The notes beneath the pieces are model-generated. The model had not been told where the DNA came from. It worked only from the letters and a program-made list of their open reading frames with translations, and did not search any database. From assembly GCA_902475435.1 (NCBI GenBank), contig CABRZL010000116.1:1-5721 (forward strand): a DNA stretch of 5,721 nucleotides. The letters are read 5' to 3'. The DNA is from an uncultured Eubacteriales bacterium. GTDB taxonomy: Bacteria > Bacillota > Clostridia > Oscillospirales > Oscillospiraceae. This document shows, one piece after another, positions 1-4,833 of the stretch. A program made the translations under genes and the position numbers. The stretch's first letter is position 1, and each line of letters opens with the position of its first letter.

Positions 1-39
1 GGACGGCTATGTATGCGGAAAATCCGAAAGGTGGGCATG

Positions 40-78
40 AAAAAAGCCGCTTACTCTTTCTGAAAAGAATAAGCGGTT
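40..78 (-). terminator. Factor-independent terminator of the small-protein gene
   Basis: Read on the minus strand, AACCGCTTA (78-70) pairs with TAAGCGGCTT (53-44). An inner, slightly imperfect stem continues through TTCTTTTC/GAAAGA, and six T residues follow (45-40). The hairpin begins about 22 bases after the stop codon of the 54-aa gene. On the plus strand no T-run follows, so it serves the minus strand only. Confidence 0.85.
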
Positions 79-100
79 CATCTGGCAGCGATATGTAATT

Positions 101-265
101 TTACATCTTCTTTACCGGGGCGCACATCACTTTGAGCAGAAGTTCGTCCAGGCAGCCGGTGTCCCTGTTTTCCCGGAGCATGGCGTTGCGCAGGTGGTTG
201 AGGCTTTGGATGACAATGCTGTTTTCCGTAGGGGTAAGAAATATCTTTAATTTCCGCTTTCTCAT
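101..265 (-). CDS. Small basic hypothetical protein, 54 aa
   Basis: Function unknown. The start is fixed by a strong AAAGGAGGAG ribosome binding site eight bases before the ATG at 265; the frame stays open further upstream to 355, but that part has no RBS and lies across the promoter. The protein opens with a very basic stretch (MRKRKLKIFL), followed by a TPTEN turn and a predicted helix containing SLNHLRNAML, then an acidic/leucine helix (LDELLLKV) and a basic C-terminus. It has no signal peptide or membrane segment. The layout basic strand, 'LTP-E', helix, helix resembles short accessory proteins I recall from Clostridia conjugative elements, which is recollection and not a database match. 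It sits downstream of the tandem-Xre gene on the same strand and ends at its own terminator, so it is probably a real expressed gene of a mobile cassette. DNA binding is possible given the charge, but unproven. Confidence 0.75.
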   Translation of the reverse strand: MRKRKLKIFLTPTENSIVIQSLNHLRNAMLRENRDTGCLDELLLKVMCAPVKKM

Positions 266-270
266 TTGGC

Positions 271-280
271 ACTCCTCCTT
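271..280 (-). promoter_or_regulatory. Strong ribosome binding site deciding the small-protein start
   Basis: The minus strand reads AAGGAGGAGT, with the AGGAGG core at 279-274 and eight bases to the ATG at 265. It selects the 54-aa start over the longer open frame. Confidence 0.85.
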
Positions 281-289
281 TGTGCTTCT

Positions 290-318
290 ATTATATATGT
301 AAGGAAACAGTGCCGCAA
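290..318 (-). promoter_or_regulatory. Candidate sigma-A promoter for the small-protein gene
   Basis: On the minus strand a perfect TATAAT -10 box (295-290) lies 17 bases after TTGCGG (318-313), a 3-of-6 match to the -35 consensus. Transcription would begin near 283, giving a very short leader that just contains the RBS. The site lies in the 68-bp gap after the Xre gene's stop, so the small gene can be transcribed without its upstream neighbour. Confidence 0.6.
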
Positions 319-333
319 ATGTGCGATTTACAA

Positions 334-801
334 TCAGATAGAAGCTGACTGGCAAAGGTATGTATCCACATTTACCCTTAGCTTTTTCAGTGCGGCAAGG
401 ATTTTATCATACTCCTTACGGCGCGGAACGCGGATTTCTCTTTCCCAGCCAGAATAAGACGTTTGGCCTATTCCAATCAACTCAGCCATTTGTATTTGAG
501 TTAAGGAAAGATCCTGCCGTACCTTTTTCAAAAGAGAGAAATACGGGTAATCTACAAAGGCGGTATATTCGTCCAGAAGCCTGTTGCGGTCAATCCCCAG
601 CACATTTGCAAGCGCCACCGCTGTACTGTACTTGATGGGATGCCGGTCATTCTCATACAGAACCAGTGTCGCGGGCACAATGCCCACCTTTTCCGCCAGT
701 TCTCGTGTGGAAAGGCCCTGGAATGTCCGGTGATACTTCAAATATTGGCCCGGTGTGGTGCATTTTTCATCGGTTTTATAGTCAAAGGTCAAATGAATCA
801 T
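334..801 (-). CDS. Tandem-Xre (two helix-turn-helix domains) transcriptional regulator, 155 aa
   Basis: A cytoplasmic DNA-binding regulator with two Cro/C1-type HTH domains. The first spans about residues 17-71 (GQYLKYHRTFQGLSTRELAEKVG, seen in pieces: LSTRELAEKVGIVPATLVLYEN), and the second about 89-141 (LSLTQIQMAELIGIGQTSYSGWE). Both show the Xre pattern of a 'LT/S..ELAE..GI...T...WE/YE' helix-turn-helix. The start chosen is the ATG at 801 (MIHLTFDYKT), seven bases after AAAGG; a longer frame upstream to 867 has only a TTG and no RBS. A short tail (about 142-155) follows the second domain. No recombinase or protease domain is attached. Regulators with this 'TTPGQYLKY' opening are, from memory, common in mobile elements of gut Clostridia. 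The gene precedes the 54-aa gene on the same strand and could read through into it. Autoregulation or element control is inferred, and the target is unknown. Confidence 0.9.
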   Translation of the reverse strand: MIHLTFDYKTDEKCTTPGQYLKYHRTFQGLSTRELAEKVGIVPATLVLYENDRHPIKYSTAVALANVLGIDRNRLLDEYTAFVDYPYFSLLKKVRQDLSLTQIQMAELIGIGQTSYSGWEREIRVPRRKEYDKILAALKKLRVNVDTYLCQSASI

Positions 802-838
802 GATTTTGCCTTTAGAATAGAGGTAAATCCCTGTGTGA

Positions 839-2056
839 TTGAGATTACTATCGGTAAACCTAAACAATATTTACAATACATATTTTCCTGATCTATATGG
901 CTGGAGCCGGTCCGCCATTGCCTTGCCGGCCACAATCGCCAGCTTTATCAAAATTCCAACTGCGTTTTTCTTTGCCACAGCACTGATGCGCTGGAGCGTG
1001 AAAAAGATTTTGCCTGGTTCCATTGCCATGGTAGGCATTGGGCAGATTTTAATATCATTGTCCGGCCAATACTACGCTTTCTTCGCTGGCATTATGATCT
1101 CCTATCTGGCCTGCCAGCTCATGGAACTTGCCGTATTTGCCCTTTGTGCCAACTGGTTTATGGACACCCGGGGACGTGTGCTGGGCTTTGTCACAATTGG
1201 TGCACCACTGAGCACAGCCGTCACCGTCAATGTTATCACCCGCATCATCCTTACTTTCCAGGAAGTGGGCGTGGGTATTAGCCGGGTTCATCTGGTGTTG
1301 GGTATCGTGATTATTCTGGTGGGTGCCATTACCTATCCTCTGATCTACACTCTTCCGGAGGATGTGGGGCTCCAGCCTGACGGTGTGGATCGAAGCCAGC
1401 TCAAGCTGGAGGAGGTAAAGGCCAATACCGCATCCACCTGGACCTTGAAGAGACTGTTTAGTCACAGGGAGGCCTGGATGCTGATGCTGGGCTTTGGTGG
1501 ACTGCGGCTGGTACTGGGTGGATTCATGGGCGTATTCGTTCCCCGGATGGTGGAGTGCGGTCTGTCCATGGAGGAAGCCATTACCTTCCTGTCTGCCGGC
1601 GCCATTATCGGAATGCCTTTGAGCTATCTTTGGGGTTGGATTGATGATAAAATTGGCACTCGTACCGCTTCAGTGGCACTGGCCATCGGCTATGTGATTA
1701 TGTGTGTGGCCATGATACTGGCGGGAGGCGGAAACCGGGTGTTCCTAGTCATTGCAGTGATCTGCCAGGGCTCCGCCGTCGGTGGCTGCCCCAACCTCCA
1801 CCCCTCCCTCACAACCCGGGTCTATGGTCGGGATGATATGATGAGCTGCCATCGCTACCTCAGCGTTGTCCAGGGCCTGATTGCCGCCCCTGCAGCCAGT
1901 CTTTTTGCGCTGGCCTTTGACCTGTCCGGCTCCTATGTCAATGCTTTCTTGGTGGGAGCCGTAGTGGCTGCCATCTCTGTGGTCTGCCTGTTTTTCTGCA
2001 GCCGTTCCGAGGATGCGGAATATATTGCCATCAACGGAACCAATAAAATCCGATAA
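839..2056 (+). CDS. MFS transporter, 5'-truncated (lacks TM1; probable pseudogene)
   Basis: A major facilitator superfamily membrane transporter, closest in look to the oxalate/formate-antiporter-like group; the substrate cannot be read from sequence. The frame starts only at a TTG (839) with a stop just before it and no RBS. The first transporter-like residues are YFPDLYGWSRSAI (15-27), which in this family follow TM1. I count eleven hydrophobic segments instead of twelve: about 27-50, 57-75, 79-104, 114-138, 148-171, 213-236, 248-268, 278-296, 301-320, 341-361 and 366-387. The loop WGWIDDKIGTR (265-275) matches MFS motif A of the second half, while the first-half copy (MRWSVKKIL) is degenerate. 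The first codons are AT-rich and the rest GC-rich, which supports a junction near 880-890. The 3' end is intact, with a terminator after the stop. It may be a dead remnant, or be expressed as a shortened protein. Confidence 0.8.
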   Translation: MRLLSVNLNNIYNTYFPDLYGWSRSAIALPATIASFIKIPTAFFFATALMRWSVKKILPGSIAMVGIGQILISLSGQYYAFFAGIMISYLACQLMELAVFALCANWFMDTRGRVLGFVTIGAPLSTAVTVNVITRIILTFQEVGVGISRVHLVLGIVIILVGAITYPLIYTLPEDVGLQPDGVDRSQLKLEEVKANTASTWTLKRLFSHREAWMLMLGFGGLRLVLGGFMGVFVPRMVECGLSMEEAITFLSAGAIIGMPLSYLWGWIDDKIGTRTASVALAIGYVIMCVAMILAGGGNRVFLVIAVICQGSAVGGCPNLHPSLTTRVYGRDDMMSCHRYLSVVQGLIAAPAASLFALAFDLSGSYVNAFLVGAVVAAISVVCLFFCSRSEDAEYIAINGTNKIR

Positions 2057-2063
2057 CCAAAGC

Positions 2064-2098
2064 ACAGCGTCGCTCCATCCGGTGCGGCGCTGTTTTTT
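2064..2098 (+). terminator. Factor-independent terminator of the MFS gene
   Basis: ACAGCGTCGC (2064-2073) pairs with GCGGCGCTGT (2084-2093), with one T-G wobble, around a ten-base loop, and is followed by six T residues (2093-2098). It lies eight bases past the MFS stop and separates the transporter from the dehydratase genes. Confidence 0.9.
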
Positions 2099-2107
2099 GC
2101 TCAAATC

Positions 2108-2124
2108 AATAGTTAGAAACTATT
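2108..2124. promoter_or_regulatory. Perfect palindrome, possible operator upstream of the dehydratase operon
   Basis: AATAGTT-AGA-AACTATT is a perfect 7-bp inverted repeat with a 3-bp centre. It lies in an AT-rich stretch (2101-2146) about 20 bp upstream of the candidate -35 box. Size and symmetry fit a dimeric-regulator operator, but no cognate regulator is identifiable here. The AT-rich composition raises the chance of coincidence. Confidence 0.35.
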
Positions 2125-2145
2125 ATATTATATAAAAGTATATAT

Positions 2146-2175
2146 TGGACAAATTGCGAGCCGCAGGCTGATAAT
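2146..2175 (+). promoter_or_regulatory. Candidate sigma-A promoter of the dehydratase operon
   Basis: TGGACA (2146-2151, 5 of 6 to consensus) and GATAAT (2170-2175, 5 of 6) are separated by 18 bases. Transcription would start near 2182 and give a leader of about 50 bases containing the AGGAAAGGA RBS (2214-2222). Alternative AT-rich -10-like strings at 2124-2146 exist but lack a good -35 partner. Confidence 0.5.
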
Positions 2176-2232
2176 GGTGTTACCGACGGGAATCCAGATT
2201 GCAGAGAAACCGAAGGAAAGGATCGAAGGTTT

Positions 2233-3375
2233 ATGGCAAATGAATTGACAACACTGAAGCGATATTATCAGCAGCGGGATCTCGGCCCCCGGGATTGGAA
2301 GGCCAGAGGCCGCAAAGTGGTTGGATACATCTGTAACAGTGTGCCTGAGGAACTGATCTGGGCGGCGGGTATGATGCCGGTGCGGTTGGCCGGAACGCCT
2401 GGAGGCAGTGTGGAGGAGATTACCGCAGTTTTTAACGTGAACCGGTACACCGAGGGTTTTGTAAATACCATGCTCAACGATGTACTGACCGGAAAATATG
2501 ATTATCTGGACTACCTGGTGCTGCCCCATAATGCACGAAATACGGTTCAGACGCAGTATTCTCACTTGCAGATGCTGCGCCAGCTCTGGCCGGAGACCAC
2601 TAACGTGCCGGAACTCTATTTCCTGGAGGAATTTCAATCCTGGTCCCATACGCACGTGGAATATCACAGTGAGACGTTGCGGGAGTTCACCGCCAAACTG
2701 GAGGAGTGGTCTGGCTACGAGGTTTCGCCCCGCCGACTTCGGGAGGCCGTTGATCTGTGCAACCACAGTCGCCGCCTGATTGGTCAGCTGCAGCGGCTGC
2801 GGGATGAACAGAAGGTTTCCGGTTGTGACGCACTGCAGATCATGGGCGCATCTTATTTTATGGACAAGGAAGAGTTCAACCGGCTGTTGGAAATTTTCCT
2901 GCGGGATGCGGAAGCGCTGCCAGTTCTTTCTGGCAAGCGGATCTTCCTGGAAGGCAGTCCCCAGGATAATCTTCAGTTTTATTGTTTGGTTGAGGAATGC
3001 GGCGGTTTCATTGTCAACGAGGATAACTGCTGGGGCAGTCGGTCCTTTGAGGATTTGGTGGATGTGGAGCGGTTCCCCGATCTGATCGAAGCGGTGGCGC
3101 AGCGCTACCACTACAAGGCGCCTTGCGGAGCGATCTTCTGGCCGGCCAAGGCCCGCTGCAATTACTGCAGCAAAAAGGTGGCAGAAATCACAGGCGACGC
3201 TGTAATCTTCTACATTTTGGAAAATGATGCCCACGGATTGTGGGACAGCGTCGATCAGGAGAGCGCATATCAGAAACAAGGGCTAAAGACCCTGATGCTC
3301 CGGGAGCAGCCCTATGAGATGACCAATGCGGACGAGCTGAGGAAAGCGATTACCAAATTCCTCGGTACGCTGTAA
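2233..3375 (+). CDS. 2-hydroxyacyl-CoA dehydratase / benzoyl-CoA reductase-type subunit (first of pair), 380 aa
   Basis: A cytoplasmic subunit of the HGD-D family (HgdB/BcrC-like), whose members use a low-potential [4Fe-4S] cluster to dehydrate (R)-2-hydroxyacyl-CoA or reduce aromatic acyl-CoA after one-electron activation. The signature CNSVPEELIWAAGMMPVRL begins at Cys34 and matches the family's CxxxPEELIxAAGxxPxR opening. YLVLPHNARNT (95-104) lies where most members have a 'PH-x-CD' cysteine, but here it is Ala101. VNEDNCWGSRSFED (261-274) supplies the usual Cys266. The final segment GDAVIFYILENDAHG (321-335) lacks the usual cysteine. Extra cysteines occur at 251, 256, 298, 309 and 312. 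Length is normal for the family (about 370-430 aa). The ATG has AAAGGA ten bases upstream. The gene is 16 bp from its partner, with which it surely forms an operon. Substrate is unknown, and no activator ATPase gene is nearby. Confidence 0.88.
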   Translation: MANELTTLKRYYQQRDLGPRDWKARGRKVVGYICNSVPEELIWAAGMMPVRLAGTPGGSVEEITAVFNVNRYTEGFVNTMLNDVLTGKYDYLDYLVLPHNARNTVQTQYSHLQMLRQLWPETTNVPELYFLEEFQSWSHTHVEYHSETLREFTAKLEEWSGYEVSPRRLREAVDLCNHSRRLIGQLQRLRDEQKVSGCDALQIMGASYFMDKEEFNRLLEIFLRDAEALPVLSGKRIFLEGSPQDNLQFYCLVEECGGFIVNEDNCWGSRSFEDLVDVERFPDLIEAVAQRYHYKAPCGAIFWPAKARCNYCSKKVAEITGDAVIFYILENDAHGLWDSVDQESAYQKQGLKTLMLREQPYEMTNADELRKAITKFLGTL

Positions 3376-3391
3376 AAAGGGGGAACATATC

Positions 3392-4672
3392 ATGGCACAG
3401 GATTCCATGTTGACAAAAGACCTGCTGGTTACACCTAAGACGGTGGCGGCTAACGACGCCTATGTGGCTCAGTGGTTGGCGGATATGAAGCGGCGAATTG
3501 CCGAGGGGGAATTGCCCTGGTTGGTCAATAATTACTGTCCGTTGGAAATCTTTCAGGCAATGGACATTCCCTATATTGAGCTGGATGGTCCCTCTGCTTA
3601 CTATTTTGTAGGGGAACTTCAGGACGAACATGCGGCGGAGCGGAAGCAGCTGCTGCGCAGCCAGCTGGACAGCATCGGGCGGTGCGGCAAGTGCCGGCCC
3701 GTCAATATGCCGGATTTGGATTGTCTGCCTGAGTTTGCCGGTCTGGTTATTCGGCAGTTTGAGTGCATCGGTAATAACCGGTTGCTGCAAAAACTCTGTG
3801 AAATCAACCAGAAGCCGCTGTTTTTCATTGAGCGGGCCTCTACCATGCCCTTCTATCCCAAGTACCCCAATTGGTGGAAGAACCATGAGGACGGTTGGGA
3901 GCGGGTCATGAATCGCAGGGAGCTGGAGGAATATGTGAATCAGCACAAGGCGCTGATTCGATTCCTTGAGGTCCACACCGGCAAGGAGTTCCGGATGAGT
4001 CGTCTGGAAGAGGTTAATGATAGGGTAAACAAGATGTGCTATTGGGAGCGGAAGATCCGGGATTTGATTGCCCGGACCCATCCCACCCCGGTGGGAATCA
4101 TGGATAGCGTCAATGTCTATTCCACCCATCAGCACCAGGGAGAGCCTGGCGTGGCCGAAGTGCTGGAGATCTACTACAACGAAATTCTGGAGCGGGTGGA
4201 GGCCGGCCTGGGGCTTTGCCAGAATGAAAAACTTCGGCTATACTGGTGCAAGGGAGCCTGGTACACCAATATGAGTTACTACCGGGCCTTCGAGGAAAAG
4301 TATGGCGCGGTGTTTACGTCCAGCTGGTATATGAACCTGGGGGCGGACGCCTATGCCCGCACCAACAATGGGGATCCGCTTGGGGCCATGGTGGCCCACA
4401 AGCTATTCCAGGGAAACTATGAGGGGCCGGAGTGGGACTTCCTCAATGCAAAGTATGCGGGTTGTCAGGGCGCAGTTATGCACAAGCGTCAGATGGCGGG
4501 CCTGCTCTGTTTCAATACAGCGGAGCTGGGTACCATGCGGGAGACATACAAAACGTATTTTGACCAGCATGGTATTCCCATGTTGCTGATTGACCCGGAT
4601 GAAAGCATGGAAAAGCAGTACGCAGATACGGAGCGGTTTATTCAGCAGCTTTTGAAACAACAAAATTCTTAA
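3392..4672 (+). CDS. 2-hydroxyacyl-CoA dehydratase / benzoyl-CoA reductase-type subunit (second of pair), 426 aa
   Basis: The partner HGD-D-family subunit (HgdA/BcrB-like). The N-terminal part holds WLVNNYCPLEIFQAMDIPY (43-61), equivalent to the family's 'P-x-E-(I/L)-x-x-A-x-(D/G)-I-P' segment, with Cys49 directly before the proline. FECIGNNRLLQKL (123-135) resembles the second cluster-cysteine segment (Cys125), and PLFFIE (142-147) the strand after it. GAVFTSSWYMNLGADAY (305-321) is the middle domain. GAVMHKRQMAGLLC (360-373) plus GIPMLLIDPD (394-403) form the usual C-terminal end, with Cys373 as the likely last ligand. An unusual CGKC-x9-C cluster occurs at 98-111. The protein has no signal peptide or membrane segments. 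The ATG is eight bases after AAAGGGGG (3376-3383), an excellent RBS. It would form a heterodimer with the preceding product. Equivalences are from memory of the family, not from an alignment. Confidence 0.88.
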   Translation: MAQDSMLTKDLLVTPKTVAANDAYVAQWLADMKRRIAEGELPWLVNNYCPLEIFQAMDIPYIELDGPSAYYFVGELQDEHAAERKQLLRSQLDSIGRCGKCRPVNMPDLDCLPEFAGLVIRQFECIGNNRLLQKLCEINQKPLFFIERASTMPFYPKYPNWWKNHEDGWERVMNRRELEEYVNQHKALIRFLEVHTGKEFRMSRLEEVNDRVNKMCYWERKIRDLIARTHPTPVGIMDSVNVYSTHQHQGEPGVAEVLEIYYNEILERVEAGLGLCQNEKLRLYWCKGAWYTNMSYYRAFEEKYGAVFTSSWYMNLGADAYARTNNGDPLGAMVAHKLFQGNYEGPEWDFLNAKYAGCQGAVMHKRQMAGLLCFNTAELGTMRETYKTYFDQHGIPMLLIDPDESMEKQYADTERFIQQLLKQQNS

Positions 4673-4711
4673 GCAAGCAAACATTGAAATGTATTCATAG
4701 TGATACACGAG

Positions 4712-4756
4712 ATTGAGGTAAGCCCTTGGAAGTTTGTTCCCGGGGCTTACTTCAGT
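4712..4756 (+). other. Stable RNA hairpin downstream of the dehydratase operon
   Basis: TGAGGTAAGCCC (4714-4725) pairs with GGGCTTACTTCA (4743-4754) with one G-U wobble, extendable by two pairs (4712-4713 with 4755-4756), around a 17-base loop. It begins 40 bases after the stop codon. Neither strand has a T-run after it, so alone it is not a classical terminator. It may protect the transcript's 3' end or be the first half of a compound terminator. Confidence 0.6.
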
Positions 4757-4764
4757 ACGTCGAG

Positions 4765-4830
4765 AAGAAGCTTGGTGCGTGCTTCTTGACAGACTGAAAA
4801 CTGTCAGGTTTGTGCACCAGCTTTTTTGTT
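4765..4830 (+). terminator. Branched terminator of the dehydratase operon with alternative pairing
   Basis: The outer stem is AAGCTTGGTGC (4768-4778) with GCACCAGCTT (4814-4823), one bulged base. It encloses a hairpin TGACAG (4787-4792)/CTGTCA (4801-4806) and is followed by CTTTTTTGTTTGTTT. AAGAAGC (4765-4771) can instead pair with GCTTCTT (4781-4787), which excludes the base of the outer stem. The minus strand lacks a T-run here, so this acts on plus-strand transcripts and keeps them out of the convergent permease gene. Confidence 0.65.
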
Positions 4831-4833
4831 TGT

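Larger units (their letters stand above)
1..870 (-). mobile_element. Probable end of an integrated element (regulator plus small protein cassette)
   Basis: Two minus-strand genes of mobile-element character lie directly against a plus-strand transporter gene that lacks its first membrane helix. The simplest reading is that an insertion or rearrangement endpoint falls near 840-890. No recombinase, transposase, terminal inverted repeats or convincing target-site duplication is visible in the window, and the left boundary lies outside it. The assignment is therefore an inference from gene content and from the truncated neighbour. Confidence 0.35.

Noticed and set aside
1..95. Plus-strand frames entering from the left edge (stops at 38-40, 61-63 and 94-96)
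   Set aside because: One may be the 3' tail of a gene outside the window, but 13-31 residues in three competing frames give no recognisable motif, so none was called.
802..867. Longer N-terminus of the Xre regulator starting at a TTG (867)
   Set aside because: No RBS precedes it. The ATG at 801 has AAAGG at good spacing, and the extra residues do not resemble an HTH-protein N-terminus.
326..877. Nine-base direct repeat ATTTACAAT at 326-334 and 869-877 flanking the Xre gene
   Set aside because: It resembles a target-site duplication, but the left copy touches the Xre stop codon, the string is AT-rich, and no transposase or terminal repeats lie between the copies. Chance is the better explanation.
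2128..3279. Long antisense open frame (383 codons) opposite the first dehydratase subunit
   Set aside because: Its product has no recognisable family, its start has no RBS, and it mirrors a high-GC gene with clear HGD-D motifs, so it is a shadow frame.
3350..4135. Antisense open frame (261 codons) opposite the second dehydratase subunit
   Set aside because: Same reasoning: an opposite-strand shadow of a well-supported gene, without RBS or recognisable motifs.
4690..4707. Small inverted repeat TGTAT/ATACA just after the dehydratase operon
   Set aside because: Only five A/T-rich pairs, too weak to call a terminator or operator.
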